DNA of 64,000 nt from Chitinophaga parva (GCF_003071345.1 NZ_QCYK01000002.1:806001-870000); one strand, 5' to 3'; positions 6,876 through 16,756 are shown, counted from the first letter of the stretch. Numbers and translations: made by a program. Notes: generated by a model from the sequence alone, not told the origin.

Positions 6876-9623
6876 TCACGGCGTAGTAAAGTGATAATTG
6901 CCGGAACCTACATTGTACACCGCGTAGGTGCCTTCCTGTTTTATGAATTTGATATTGGCATCATCCGCGGCAATGGCTTTGCCGTTTTCCTGCACCTGGT
7001 TTGCATTTTGGGCGGGCACGTACACCACGGCGCTGGCATTGGCGGGGATGCTGATGTTCCAGTCAAATGCTTTGTCTTTACCTTTCCAGGCACTTTTTAC
7101 CATGCCATAGCTGCTGTGGTAACTGGCGGTTACATGATCCAGGCCTTTGAGCATCGCGGGCTTCATGATGATCTTTTTATAGCCCACGTTGCTGGTATCC
7201 GGGGCAATGCCGCCCAGGTGCTGGTAACACCAGATCAGCAGGTCGCCCAGGAGCATCACGTGATTGCCGGAGTTCATGCCGGGATTGGCCGTGTCACCGT
7301 TCCACAGTTCCCAGATGGTAGTGGCGCCGTTCTCCGCCATATAGCCCCAGCTGGGATAGGTTTTGTTAGTGGCCAGTTGCAGGGCTATGTCGCCACGGTC
7401 ATATTGTGTAAGGGTGCGCATCAGGTATTCCGCGCCTACCAGGCCGGTGCTCACATGGCCGTTGTAATCTTTCAGCGTTCTATCTGCTACATGCTGGAAC
7501 ACGCGCTGCCGCTCACTTTCAGGCGCCAGGCCAAAGGCCAGGGAGAAGATGTTCGCTGTAGGCGTGTTATTGGCATAAAAGCCTTCCGCGCTGTTAAAGA
7601 ATTTTTTGTTGAAGGCACTTTTCACACTGTCTGCCAGTGTTGCATAGCCGGGTGCGTCGGCTTCATGACCGGTCAGCTTTGCAAAGCGCTGCATGTGCTG
7701 CAGCATGTGATAATAGAATGCAGTGCCCAGGAAAGCGCCTGCCGTAATGCGGGCTGGATCTTTGGAAAGGATCATTTCCGGCGATTCCGGCGGCACACAC
7801 CAGTCGCCATAAGTATCTTTTGTGAGGATGTGGTCTCTCATGTATTTGTTTTGCATGTAAGCCATCCATTTCTTCATGGCGGGGTAGTGCTGCTGTATGG
7901 GTTTGGGATCGCCATATTGCTCATACAGCATGTTGGCTATTTCCAGGAAAGCGCCGGGCCAGGTCATGTTGTCTGAATAGATCTTCCAGTACGTGGGGGC
8001 CACATCGGGGATGCTGCCTTCCGGGGTTTGTGCGTCCTCCAGGTCCTGCAGCCATTTTGCGTAGAGCAGGTGGTTGTCAAACAGGAAGCTTTCCCCGCGG
8101 GAGCCGGTCATGCGGTCGCCGGTCCAGCCCATGCGCTCATCGCGCTGGGGGCAGTCTGTAGGCATGCCGCGGTAGTTGCTGCGGATGCCCCACCAGGCAT
8201 TCTGGTATATTTTATTGAGCATGGTATCGGAGCTTTCAAAGTGGCCGATGTTTTCCATCTCATCATACACCACACGGCCTTCCAGTGCATCCAGCGCGGG
8301 TTTGCCGGGATAGCCGGCCACTTCCACAAAGCGGAAGCCATGGTAAGTGAAACGGGGCTCCCAGCTTTCATCGGCACCGCCTTTCAGCGTGTATACATCT
8401 GTTACTTTCGCGGTACGCAGGTTATCCATGTACAGGGAGCTGTCTTTCTGCAGGCGTTCTGCAAAGCGCAGCTGCACACGGTCTCCGCGTTTGCCTTTTA
8501 CATGCAGGTGTACCCAGCCTACAAAGTTCTGGCCCATGTCGTAGATAAATACACCGGGTTTTATTTCCGTCACCTTTACTGCACGCACGGTGTCCATTAT
8601 TTTCATGTTCTTGTTCAACTGTGCTTCCAGTTTGTCGCCGGGGGCTTTTACCAGCTGCACGGGCAGCCACTGGCTGTCGTTGAAGCCGGCCTTGTTCCAT
8701 CCCGGCATTTCTTTGGTAGCATCATATTCTTCCCCATCGTATTCATTGTTTGCCACGATAGGTCCGGCTGCCGTGAGTTTCCAGCTTGGATCGCTGGTTA
8801 CCTGGGTGCTGGTACCGTCTTCAAATTCAACATTGAGCTGGCAGATCATTTTGGGAAAGCCATAGTTTGTTACGTTGAACGTGCGCATGGTAAAGAAGCG
8901 GCCGTTGCCCAGGATAACGCCGAGCGCATTCTTACCGTTGTTCAGCTGTTTCGTTACGTCAAACGTGTTGTAGAAGGCGCGCTTGTTGTATTCCGTAGGG
9001 CCGGGGGCCATCACCTGGTCGCCTATTTTTTCTCCATTGAGGTAAGGCTCATACAAGCCAAGGCCGCTGATGTAAAGCGTGGCTTGTTTCACCTTTTTAT
9101 CCAGGCTGAATTCTTTGCGCAGGTAGCGCGCAGAAAGGCGGGTGGCGGTGTCTTTGGGTTTATCCCAGGAGAAGGCGCTGTCCATCCCTATCCACTGGCC
9201 GTGCCAGTCGCCCGGTTGCAACAGGCCCATGCTCCAGGTGGCGGGTTTGCTCCATTTGCCGGGGTCACCGTCTTTGGTCCACACGCGTACTTTCCAGTAG
9301 CAGTGCTGGCCGCTTTGCAGGGCTTTGCCGGCATAGGCCACATTGAGCGACTGGTCTGAGCTTACCTGTTTGGAATCCCAGAGGTCTGGCTTGTCATCGC
9401 GGAGGGCCGCTTCCGAGCTGGCCACCATTACCTGGTAGGCCGTCTGCATCACGCCACGGGCGTTGCTTTCCAGCTCCCAGCTAAAGCGGGGCTGGGTAAT
9501 GTCTATGCCCACCGGCTCCTCCGCATATTCTACCCGCAGGTGCGATAGCGTAGGGGCGTTGGTGTTAGTACAGGCATACAGTCCCATACAGGCGGTTACA
9601 AAAAAGGCAAGGTTTCTTTTCAT
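6876..9623 (-). CDS. GH78 alpha-L-rhamnosidase, lipoprotein
   Basis: A 915-residue enzyme that releases terminal alpha-L-rhamnose. The N-terminus MKRNLAFFVTACMGLYAC is a lipoprotein signal with C18 as the anchor. N-terminal beta-sandwich modules (PRFSWELES, then YLRKEFSLDKKVKQATLYISGLGLYEPYLNG) precede an (alpha/alpha)6 barrel. The family motif DERMGWTGD begins at D495, with E496 as the likely general acid; DWCVPPES and TTIWELWNG complete the active site. It is the last gene of susC-susD-GH78, 6 bases after susD. Substrates could be rhamnogalacturonan, arabinogalactan protein or rhamnosylated plant metabolites. Confidence 0.93.
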   Translation of the reverse strand: MKRNLAFFVTACMGLYACTNTNAPTLSHLRVEYAEEPVGIDITQPRFSWELESNARGVMQTAYQVMVASSEAALRDDKPDLWDSKQVSSDQSLNVAYAGKALQSGQHCYWKVRVWTKDGDPGKWSKPATWSMGLLQPGDWHGQWIGMDSAFSWDKPKDTATRLSARYLRKEFSLDKKVKQATLYISGLGLYEPYLNGEKIGDQVMAPGPTEYNKRAFYNTFDVTKQLNNGKNALGVILGNGRFFTMRTFNVTNYGFPKMICQLNVEFEDGTSTQVTSDPSWKLTAAGPIVANNEYDGEEYDATKEMPGWNKAGFNDSQWLPVQLVKAPGDKLEAQLNKNMKIMDTVRAVKVTEIKPGVFIYDMGQNFVGWVHLHVKGKRGDRVQLRFAERLQKDSSLYMDNLRTAKVTDVYTLKGGADESWEPRFTYHGFRFVEVAGYPGKPALDALEGRVVYDEMENIGHFESSDTMLNKIYQNAWWGIRSNYRGMPTDCPQRDERMGWTGDRMTGSRGESFLFDNHLLYAKWLQDLEDAQTPEGSIPDVAPTYWKIYSDNMTWPGAFLEIANMLYEQYGDPKPIQQHYPAMKKWMAYMQNKYMRDHILTKDTYGDWCVPPESPEMILSKDPARITAGAFLGTAFYYHMLQHMQRFAKLTGHEADAPGYATLADSVKSAFNKKFFNSAEGFYANNTPTANIFSLAFGLAPESERQRVFQHVADRTLKDYNGHVSTGLVGAEYLMRTLTQYDRGDIALQLATNKTYPSWGYMAENGATTIWELWNGDTANPGMNSGNHVMLLGDLLIWCYQHLGGIAPDTSNVGYKKIIMKPAMLKGLDHVTASYHSSYGMVKSAWKGKDKAFDWNISIPANASAVVYVPAQNANQVQENGKAIAADDANIKFIKQEGTYAVYNVGSGNYHFTTP

Positions 9624-9629
9624 CTGTGG

Positions 9630-11126
9630 TTATTGTGGATTTTGAGTCAGGTTGTCCAGGTTCACATCTGTTTGCGGAATGGGCAGCAACAGCCGGTTCG
9701 TGGTCACCGCGTAAGCATTGGCAGGGATATAGTTCTTCGCAGCTTTTTCCCTTGCGCCGTGTGCATTCATGATGTCTACCGCTTTGCCGGTGCGCAGCAG
9801 GTCGTACCAGCGGTGGTTTTCAAAAGCCAGTTCTACCTGGCGTTCGTGAAAAATGGCATCCCGGAAGGCGGACTGGCCGGGCAGGTCTGCCGCCGTTTTC
9901 CTGGCAAGGCCGGCGCGTTGTCTTACCTGGTTGAGGAGGTCAAACGCTTCCCCATTGCCCACATAGCTCTGTTCATTCAGGATCTCCGCTATTTCCAGTA
10001 CTACGTCTGCATAGCGCAGCACCGGAAAATTATCATTAGTGCGGCCCACATCTGTGAAGCCGTGGTTGTACTTTTTGCAATAGGGGATATGCTGGAATAC
10101 ACCGCTGGCGTCTGTAAAGCCCAGTGCCAGGGATACATCCCTGCGCTTGTCGCCCGGTTCATAGGCCGCGATCAGGTCGGCCGTGGGAATGTTCCACCCG
10201 GAGCCGCTGCCTGCGATGCCGGTCTTGGTATCGCCCGTCACTGCACTACCCGATGTCCAGGGCGCAAAGGTGTACATGAAGGTACTATATAAACCGGTTT
10301 GTGAGCCCAGGTACTGGATCTCGAAAATAGATTCCGGCCCGTTTTTCTTATTGGGGTCAAAATTATCCGCATAACTGGTCAGTAAGCTATAACCGGCTGC
10401 CTGCACTTTGCGCAGGGCTGCCAGTGCATTGGGATAATCCTTTTGCGTGAGGTACACCTTGCCCAGCAATGCATTGGCCGTGCCGGAAGTGGCACGCCCG
10501 GCCTCTCCACTGGGGTAGTGTGCCGGCAGTTTGCCGGCGGCGTCGGTAAGGTCTGCAATGATCTGTTTGTACACATCCGCAACCGGTGCGCGGCCTTTGG
10601 AAAGCGTTTGCGAAGGAGATGTGATCGTGGTGAGGCGCAGGGGCACATCTCCAAACTGGCGCACCAGGTTAAAGTAATGAAACGCGCGCAGGAACTCGGT
10701 TTCGCCAGTGTATTGATTACGGGCGCTGTCGCTCAGTGTTACATTACCAATGTTGTCCAGTACATCATTACAGCGGCCAATGCCGATGTAGCTGTTCTTC
10801 CAGAGATTGCTGATACACTCTGCCGTGGCGCCTACCAGGAATTCATCTACAAATTCCCATTGCTCATGGCCACGGTCTACATTGTCATACTGGAAGCAGG
10901 TATTGTCGGAGCGCATTTCCCCGAACATCCAGTAGCTTTCACTGCCCAGTGGCTGAAGGATGTTGTAAGCTCCGTTCACGGCTTGTTTGATCTCTGTTTC
11001 ATTTTTATAAAAGGAGTTGCCATTGATGGCTGTTTCCGGGTCGAGGTTCAGGAAATCCTTTTTGCAGCCGGCGCCCAGCAGGAGCGTGGCGGCCAGTAAA
11101 TACCGGATGGTGTGATTGCGATGCAT
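9630..11126 (-). CDS. SusD/RagB outer membrane glycan-binding lipoprotein (rhamnose locus)
   Basis: A 498-residue SusD homologue. The signal MHRNHTIRYLLAATLLLGAGC has the lipid-anchor cysteine at residue 21, followed by KKDFLNLDPETAINGNSFYKNE, the usual SusD start. The C-terminal part carries the family pattern RYADVVLEIAEILNEQ, FHERQVELAFENHRWYDLLRTG and NRLLLPIPQTDVNLDNLTQNP. It should sit on top of the SusC porin and capture ligand at the cell surface. The gene lies 17 bases after susC and 6 bases before the GH78 gene. Confidence 0.95.
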   Translation of the reverse strand: MHRNHTIRYLLAATLLLGAGCKKDFLNLDPETAINGNSFYKNETEIKQAVNGAYNILQPLGSESYWMFGEMRSDNTCFQYDNVDRGHEQWEFVDEFLVGATAECISNLWKNSYIGIGRCNDVLDNIGNVTLSDSARNQYTGETEFLRAFHYFNLVRQFGDVPLRLTTITSPSQTLSKGRAPVADVYKQIIADLTDAAGKLPAHYPSGEAGRATSGTANALLGKVYLTQKDYPNALAALRKVQAAGYSLLTSYADNFDPNKKNGPESIFEIQYLGSQTGLYSTFMYTFAPWTSGSAVTGDTKTGIAGSGSGWNIPTADLIAAYEPGDKRRDVSLALGFTDASGVFQHIPYCKKYNHGFTDVGRTNDNFPVLRYADVVLEIAEILNEQSYVGNGEAFDLLNQVRQRAGLARKTAADLPGQSAFRDAIFHERQVELAFENHRWYDLLRTGKAVDIMNAHGAREKAAKNYIPANAYAVTTNRLLLPIPQTDVNLDNLTQNPQ

Positions 11127-11143
11127 GTGAGTGGATTTTCAGG

Positions 11144-14100
11144 TTAGAACGAAAGGTTCAGGCCCAGGGTGTACACGCGTGCCAGCGGGTAGTTGGTAAA
11201 ATCTTCCCCGGGGGTGAGCGCTGTACTGGTGGCATTGCCGGACACGGTTTTACGGCTTACTTCAGGATTGGCCCCGCTGTAGCGCGTAAAGGTGGCCAGG
11301 TTTTGCACGGAGGCATACAGGCGCGCATTGCCGATGAATTTTGTCTTTTGCAGCAGGCGTTTGGAAAAATCGTAGCCCAGGCTCAGGTTCTGGATGCGCA
11401 TGAAAGAACCGTTCTCTATCCAGCCGGAATTCACATCGCGGTAGATCACGCGGGCGCCGTTGGTGGTGGGCGTTTTGCCGTCGCCGGGATTTTGCGGGGA
11501 GCGCCAGCGGTTCAGCACACTGCGGTCTACGTTGAAAATACCGTCTATGTTTTGCAGGTACTGATTGGCGGTCTTCATTACCTGCCCGCCCTGTGAGCCT
11601 ACCAGCACCAGGCCCAGGTTGAGGTTTTTATAGCTCCAGTTATTGGTCATGCCCCACACAAACTTGGGATTGGGATCACCAATGATGGCGAAGTCATTCA
11701 CCGGTTCTATTACGCCGTTGCCATCTACATCTTTGTACTTGATGGAGCCTACCACGGAGGTCACGTGGTGCGGGCTTTTGGCCAGGTCGTCCGCGTCTTT
11801 GTAAATGCCTTCTACTACGTAGCCATAGAACAGGCCCACCGGCTTACCCACTTCCGTGATGTGGGTGAAAGAGCCTTCCCCACTGCGCCCGCTGTAAATG
11901 GGATCGTTATGATCATTCAGCGCCAGTACTTTGTTGCGGTTAAAGGCAATGTTGGCATTGGTGGTCCAGTGGAAGTTGCGGCTGTCTATATTAGTGGTGG
12001 TGATGCCTACTTCCAGGCCGTGGTTCTCGATCTTACCGGCATTGATGATCACGTTGGTATAGCCCGATGATAACGGCACTTCGGAATTATACAACATACC
12101 GTTGGTGATGCGCCTGTAATAATCCACGTTCACCGCAATGCGGTTATTGAAGAAACCTGCATCCACCCCGGCATCCAGCTGGTGCGATTCTTCCCAGGTG
12201 AGGTCCGGGTTTGCCAGGGAAGTGCTGGCGCGCCCGCTGGCCAGCTGGTTACCCAGTACATAGTTATTGGTGTTGATAAAGCTCATATAGGTGTAGTTCC
12301 CGATATTGTAATTTCCGGAAAGCCCATAGCTGGCGCGCACTTTCAGGTCGCTGAGCCAGTCCACGTGTTTCAGGAAATCTTCTTCGCTGGCCCTCCAGGC
12401 AATGGCCCCGGAAGGAAAAGTGCCAAAGCGGGTATTGTACCCAAAGCGTGATGAACCATCGGAGCGCACGGTTCCGGTGATGAGGTATTTGTTTTTGAAC
12501 CCGTAATTGATCCTGCCCAGGTAAGAGATGATGGACCATTCCTGTACATCCTGGCTGTAAGAGGGAATGTTTGCTGCGGCGCCCAGGGTTTTGATCATAT
12601 CGTCCGGGTAGTTGTTGGCATTGATCACCATGTTCTCATCCCTTTCCTTTTGCGTGGTGTAGCCGGCCACCACGTTGAGGGAATGGTCTTTCCCAAATTT
12701 CTTGTCGTAGGTGACCAGTATTTCAGACAGCCAGTTGAGGCTATTGCCATTGCTTTGGGATGAGTTGGGAATGCTGGGTGGCGGGTTGTTTACACTGCCA
12801 ATGAAGGATGGATTGAACACGAAGGAGGTGCTGTTGCCATAGTTCACATTGAAGCTGTACTTGGCTTTGAGGCCGGTCATGATCTCAAACTCCGCATAGG
12901 CGGTACCCAGGCCATTGAAGTATTTCAGCTGGGTGTTCGCATACTGCAAAGAATTCAGCGGGTTGCCCGCGGTGAACATGCCGGGCGAGGAGATGAAAGG
13001 TGTGCGCTGGCCCGTGCTGTCGTACACCGGCACCAGGGGGCTAAGCCAGAGGGAACGGGTGAGCACATCCGTGAAACCGTTCTCAAAATCGTTCAGGCGC
13101 TGGGTGCTGTAAGTAGGTGCAATGTTAAAGCCGATGTGAAATTTTTTGCCAATGCGGCTGTCCACATTAGCCCTGGCGGAATAGCGGTTATAGCCGGTAT
13201 AGCGCAGTACCCCCTCCTGTTTGAAATAGCCGGCGGAGAAATCGTAGTGCGTATTCTCAGAACCACCGTTCACGGCCAGCGTGGCGTTGGTTTGCGGGGC
13301 TTTATGCAGGATGGTGTTGTACCAGTTGGTGCCTTCCCCATATTGCTCCGGGTGCAGGTATTCCGCGGGAATGTCCGCATCGGTGGGCGTTTGGCCGCGC
13401 GATGCAAAATCGTCTATGATAATGTCTTTGCGGAACTCGGCAAACTCGCGTGCATTCAGCATTTGGGGCCTTCCCTTCTGCGGCACTTCCTGGAAGCCGG
13501 TATAGCTGTTGAACTGGATGCGGGGCACGCCGGTGGTACCGCGTTTGGTGGTGACGATCACCACGCCGTTAGACCCGCGGGAGCCGTAAATGGCGGTAGA
13601 AGATGCATCCTTGAGGATGGTCACCGATTCAATATCGTCCGGGTTGATGAGGTTGAGCGGGCTGTATTGCTGTCCAAAACTGGAAGCAATGGGAAACCCG
13701 TCTATCACGAACAATGGGTCGCTGCCGGCGCCAAACGAGCCGGAGCCGCGGATCTTGATGGAGGCGCCGCCGCCGGGTGTACCGGTCACCGCGCTCACCT
13801 GCACGCCCGGTACCTGCCCGGTCAGTTTCTGGTCCATGCCGGCTACGGGCAGGTCCTGGAATTGCTTGCCACTCACGGTGGCCACGGCGCCGGTGGCGTC
13901 TTTCTTTTGCTGGGTGCCATACCCGATCACTACGATCTCATTCAGCCCGGAGGCATTGGCGCTCAGTTGCGCGCGGATGATGGTTTGCGTGCCTACGGCA
14001 ATGCGTTTTTCCTGGTAGCCGATGTAGCGGAAGGAAAGCACATCGGAAGGGGAGGCGTGCAGGGTAAAATCACCGGAGGCATTGGTGAGCGTGCCGGTGG

Positions 14101-14263
14101 ATTTGCCCACTACCTGCACCGTAACGCCCACGAGGGGGCCGTTGGTAGAGTCGGTCACATGACCGGTGATGGTGGTGTTCTGCTGCGCAAGGGCAGCCGG
14201 CATCAGGCATGACAGTAGCAGGGCGAAGCACCATGCCATTCGCCAAAGGTAGCGTTGATACAT
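11144..14263 (-). CDS. SusC/RagA TonB-dependent transporter (rhamnose locus)
   Basis: A 1039-residue outer membrane importer. After a signal peptide ending ALAQQ comes a carboxypeptidase-D-like regulatory domain (TITGHVTDSTNGPLVGVTVQ), a TonB-box-like stretch (NEIVVIGYGTQQKK), the plug (DLPVAGMDQKLTGQVPGVQV, then DGFPIA and STAIYGSRGSNGVVIVTTK) and a 22-strand barrel ending ARVYTLGLNLSF. It imports oligosaccharides with its SusD partner. No anti-sigma, sigma or hybrid two-component gene is next to it, so its regulator is not visible. Confidence 0.95.
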   Translation of the reverse strand: MYQRYLWRMAWCFALLLSCLMPAALAQQNTTITGHVTDSTNGPLVGVTVQVVGKSTGTLTNASGDFTLHASPSDVLSFRYIGYQEKRIAVGTQTIIRAQLSANASGLNEIVVIGYGTQQKKDATGAVATVSGKQFQDLPVAGMDQKLTGQVPGVQVSAVTGTPGGGASIKIRGSGSFGAGSDPLFVIDGFPIASSFGQQYSPLNLINPDDIESVTILKDASSTAIYGSRGSNGVVIVTTKRGTTGVPRIQFNSYTGFQEVPQKGRPQMLNAREFAEFRKDIIIDDFASRGQTPTDADIPAEYLHPEQYGEGTNWYNTILHKAPQTNATLAVNGGSENTHYDFSAGYFKQEGVLRYTGYNRYSARANVDSRIGKKFHIGFNIAPTYSTQRLNDFENGFTDVLTRSLWLSPLVPVYDSTGQRTPFISSPGMFTAGNPLNSLQYANTQLKYFNGLGTAYAEFEIMTGLKAKYSFNVNYGNSTSFVFNPSFIGSVNNPPPSIPNSSQSNGNSLNWLSEILVTYDKKFGKDHSLNVVAGYTTQKERDENMVINANNYPDDMIKTLGAAANIPSYSQDVQEWSIISYLGRINYGFKNKYLITGTVRSDGSSRFGYNTRFGTFPSGAIAWRASEEDFLKHVDWLSDLKVRASYGLSGNYNIGNYTYMSFINTNNYVLGNQLASGRASTSLANPDLTWEESHQLDAGVDAGFFNNRIAVNVDYYRRITNGMLYNSEVPLSSGYTNVIINAGKIENHGLEVGITTTNIDSRNFHWTTNANIAFNRNKVLALNDHNDPIYSGRSGEGSFTHITEVGKPVGLFYGYVVEGIYKDADDLAKSPHHVTSVVGSIKYKDVDGNGVIEPVNDFAIIGDPNPKFVWGMTNNWSYKNLNLGLVLVGSQGGQVMKTANQYLQNIDGIFNVDRSVLNRWRSPQNPGDGKTPTTNGARVIYRDVNSGWIENGSFMRIQNLSLGYDFSKRLLQKTKFIGNARLYASVQNLATFTRYSGANPEVSRKTVSGNATSTALTPGEDFTNYPLARVYTLGLNLSF

Positions 14264-14620
14264 AACGTGGAGTATTATATGATGAAAATCGTACTGAAAG
14301 CCGGTTGGCAGCGGCGCATAAAGGTCCTGGTCCCGGCTATGCTGTACCGGGATAACGGGAATGGATATACGATCTATGGCCGCAGGAAGCTCCTAGCTGG
14401 AGCGGGTGTTGATGCGATGTCCCATAATAGAGGTGTTTGATAAGTGAGCGCTAATAAATCGACCGTGTTGTTAGGCTGGTCACGTGGACGACCAGGCTGT
14501 TGTAAATTTCCGGGCATAGTATCATGCCATAAACAATTTACCAACTATATTCCGGGCAACTATCCTGTGCCATCCTGCGGATAGGGTTGTGAAAATGCGG
14601 GAAATGATTTTATTTGCGGT
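14264..14620. other. Divergent intergenic region between susC and the DUF4262 gene
   Basis: About 357 bases with no credible gene. It must contain the promoter for the minus-strand susC operon and probably that of the plus-strand DUF4262 gene. I found no exact TAnnTTTG on either strand, and no copy of the repeats found in the 23-53 kb regulon. Confidence 0.5.
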
Positions 14621-15379
14621 ATGGCTACGAATATGATGAATGATCCCAACTTCCGCGAGGAGTTGAAGGCAGCGGTGACGCAGCATGGATGGGTGGTGGT
14701 GCCCATGTTAGGTAATGAGCAGGATGCGCTGCCGGATTTTGCACACACGATCGGACTGTGGGGAAATTTCCGGCACCCGGAAATTCTGGTAATGGGATTG
14801 CCCGGAGAGGCCGCACAGGCGCTGCTGCACCGGCTTTCCTCGATGGTAAAGGAAGGTAAACAACTGCCGGTACATGCGGACATTACCGGCGTAATAGAAG
14901 ATCTGCCCGTGCGCCTGCTGCCGGTAGATGCTTCCAATATTCCCGACTTTTTTGGCGCTGCCGCGATTCAATACGATGGATTTACTTTTCCCGCCCTGCA
15001 GATGGTGTGGGCAGACAAAGCCGGCAAATGGCCCTGGGAGCGGGAGTTTGATAGCGCGCTGGCGTGGAGGCAACTGTTCCTGCATACCCCCATTGCGTTT
15101 AAATTCATGGAATCTGAAGACACGCCGGTGTTTGCAACGGGTGAGGTGTTGAACGGCAGCCACCCGGTGATCGCGGTGTTCCGCGATGCGCAGGGGCGGT
15201 GGAATTTCCTGCACGCCACGGAAGTGGAAGGGCCGGCCATGCAGACCACCCTGGGCGCAATGGTGGAGCGGGATGCTTCGCTCAATTCGCTTTTTACCAT
15301 GCCGCGGAATGTGATCGCGGTGCGGCAGGCGCCGGATGCGGGGTGGGAGTGGTTCCAGTTTAATGCGGATGCACAATAA
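14621..15379 (+). CDS. DUF4262 domain protein
   Basis: A 252-residue cytosolic protein. Residues 15-110 match the DUF4262 pattern: HGWVVVPML, then FAHTIGLWGNFRHPEILVMGLP, the helix AQALLHRLSSMVKEGKQ, and FFGAAAIQYDGF. The C-terminal part (PVFATGEVLNGSHPVIAVFRDAQGRWNFLHATE) may be a second, related beta-rich unit. The biochemical function of the family is not known to me. It stands alone, followed at once by a strong terminator. Confidence 0.8.
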   Translation: MATNMMNDPNFREELKAAVTQHGWVVVPMLGNEQDALPDFAHTIGLWGNFRHPEILVMGLPGEAAQALLHRLSSMVKEGKQLPVHADITGVIEDLPVRLLPVDASNIPDFFGAAAIQYDGFTFPALQMVWADKAGKWPWEREFDSALAWRQLFLHTPIAFKFMESEDTPVFATGEVLNGSHPVIAVFRDAQGRWNFLHATEVEGPAMQTTLGAMVERDASLNSLFTMPRNVIAVRQAPDAGWEWFQFNADAQ

Positions 15380-15380
15380 A

Positions 15381-15420
15381 GTTGTTTTTTGGGCTTCGGT
15401 GGTCGAAGCCCTTTTTTTGG
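15381..15420 (+). terminator. Intrinsic terminator after the DUF4262 gene
   Basis: GGGCTTCG and CGAAGCCC enclose a 5-base loop and are followed by TTTTTTT, beginning 11 bases after the stop codon. Confidence 0.88.
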
Positions 15421-15767
15421 TACGCTCCGCGTGATGGGGGGCGCTGCCGCGGGGGCCTACTTTTTTGCTGGCACAAAAAAGTAGCAAAAAAATGCCTGGC
15501 TGTCAGAAAATGGCTAAAATTTACTGCGTGCCGCTGCGATAAACGAAGTCCTACTATTGGGCGGGTTTATCGCTATTGGGCGATTGTGTATTTCAGGATG
15601 GCCCACTTCTGCCCTTTGCGCGTGCCCTCCGCAGATCATGGACCCGTCCCCCCGGCGGGGGCAGGGGCGACAATCAAAACAGGGACCCCCATCTTTCAAA
15701 AACTACATTGAAAATTCCTAGAAAGCACCTGGTCAACCCTTGTCGTATGGCAAGCATTAAAACGGTG
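15421..15767. repeat. Gene-free stretch with a REP-like palindromic element
   Basis: The segment has a different composition from its surroundings (runs of G, then CTACTTTTTT). CTACTTTTTT at 15457-15466 and AAAAAAGTAG at 15475-15484 form a perfect 10-bp stem with an 8-base loop, followed by GCAAAAAAATGCC. Further on are the palindromic GACCCGTCCCCCCGGCGGG cluster (about 15641-15660) and a short direct repeat TATTGGGCG (15556 and 15577). Similar CTACTTTTTTG..AAAAAAGTAG elements are, from memory, common dispersed repeats in Bacteroidota. A 109-codon plus-strand frame crosses it but looks random. Confidence 0.45.
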
Positions 15768-16511
15768 TCACGGATTATAATAAATCCTGCTTTCATACTC
15801 GATCGTCGCTAATCCATTTTGCTGGTATTGCTCAAACACCTGTTGCAGATCTTTCATCACCGCATCAAATTCCGGCTCATTTTCCAGCGGCATGTACGAT
15901 GAAGAAAGCAACTGGCCTTTCAATCCCTGCAGGTCCATGTGCATGCTGTGCATAAAGGATTTTTCTGCCATGCCCAGATCGCCGAAGAAGCTGGTCAGGT
16001 CTGGCTCGTGGCTTTTGCGGATGCCGGTGTAGTTGCGGCCGTGCCGCTGTTTGATGGCTTCAAATGCTTTCCCGAAATCGCTGTGGATGGTGCGGTAATT
16101 CCAGATCAGGGCAATGTGGCCACCGGGCTGCAGGATGCGGAGAAACTCCCTGCGCGCTGCTTCCGGTTGCAGCCAGTGAAATGCCTGTGCTACGGTGATC
16201 AGCTCCACGCTGCCATCCGGCAGGGTCGTGGCTTCCCCGGTGCCATTCACACTCCTGAAAGTAGCGAAGCGGGATAACTGCTTTTCTGCGGCGCTGCGCA
16301 TATTTTCATTCGGTTCTACCGCAAATACTTCATAACCTTCCTGTAATAATAAAGCAGTAAGAATGCCGGTGCCGGCACCCACATCAGCAACAGGACTGTT
16401 GGGCTGGAGATCAAACTGTTGTTGCATGAACTGTAGCATGGCTGCCGGGTAAGTGGGCCTGTATTTCACATAATGGTCCACCCGTTCGGAAAAACGTTCT
16501 GTTGGTTTCAT
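15768..16511 (-). CDS. Class I SAM-dependent methyltransferase
   Basis: A 247-residue enzyme of the Methyltransf_11 type. Motif I is VADVGAGTGILTALLL (near residue 42), followed by the acidic end of strand 2 (VFAVEPNENM), motif II-like GSVELITVAQAFHW and motif III LRILQPGGHIALIWN. The N-terminus FSERVDHYVKYRPTYP is the usual start of the group. The HW after the second motif is common in trans-aconitate-methyltransferase-like proteins, but the methyl acceptor cannot be predicted. It is a single gene, divergent from the next. Confidence 0.88.
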   Translation of the reverse strand: MKPTERFSERVDHYVKYRPTYPAAMLQFMQQQFDLQPNSPVADVGAGTGILTALLLQEGYEVFAVEPNENMRSAAEKQLSRFATFRSVNGTGEATTLPDGSVELITVAQAFHWLQPEAARREFLRILQPGGHIALIWNYRTIHSDFGKAFEAIKQRHGRNYTGIRKSHEPDLTSFFGDLGMAEKSFMHSMHMDLQGLKGQLLSSSYMPLENEPEFDAVMKDLQQVFEQYQQNGLATIEYESRIYYNP

Positions 16512-16648
16512 AGGTCCTCAATATACGCCTAAAAGCGCGAATGCCCGAGGTGCGGGCTGGTCTGATGATGGTTAAGCCCGTTGATCGGTGAACGGTTCGG
16601 ACCCTAAATTGTTGGATTACAAAATCTGCTGGATTGTAAATTGCACTT

Positions 16649-16656
16649 TAACTTTG
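16649..16656 (+). promoter_or_regulatory. Candidate -7 promoter box
   Basis: TAACTTTG matches TAnnTTTG exactly, about 100 bases before the start of the 137-residue protein at 16757. Just upstream, TGGATTACAAA and TGGATTGTAAA form an imperfect direct repeat 17 bases apart. No clear -33 box. Confidence 0.4.
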
Positions 16657-16756
16657 GATAATGGCAGTTGTAACCGGCTGGCCGGGAATGATTCGCCGTA
16701 AATGATCAGCAAATCACTTTTTACAATTTAATAACCTGGCAATTTAACCACCTGAA

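Noticed and set aside
8028..9359. 443-codon plus-strand frame opposite the GH78 gene
   Set aside because: Low-complexity shadow translation; the minus-strand rhamnosidase motifs are unambiguous.
13136..14212. 358-codon plus-strand frame opposite susC
   Set aside because: It is a shadow of the SusC plug region, lacks a signal or domain, and begins without a plausible promoter.
15382..15711. 109-codon frame after the DUF4262 gene
   Set aside because: It starts inside the terminator and runs through the REP-like palindromes; composition is not protein-like.
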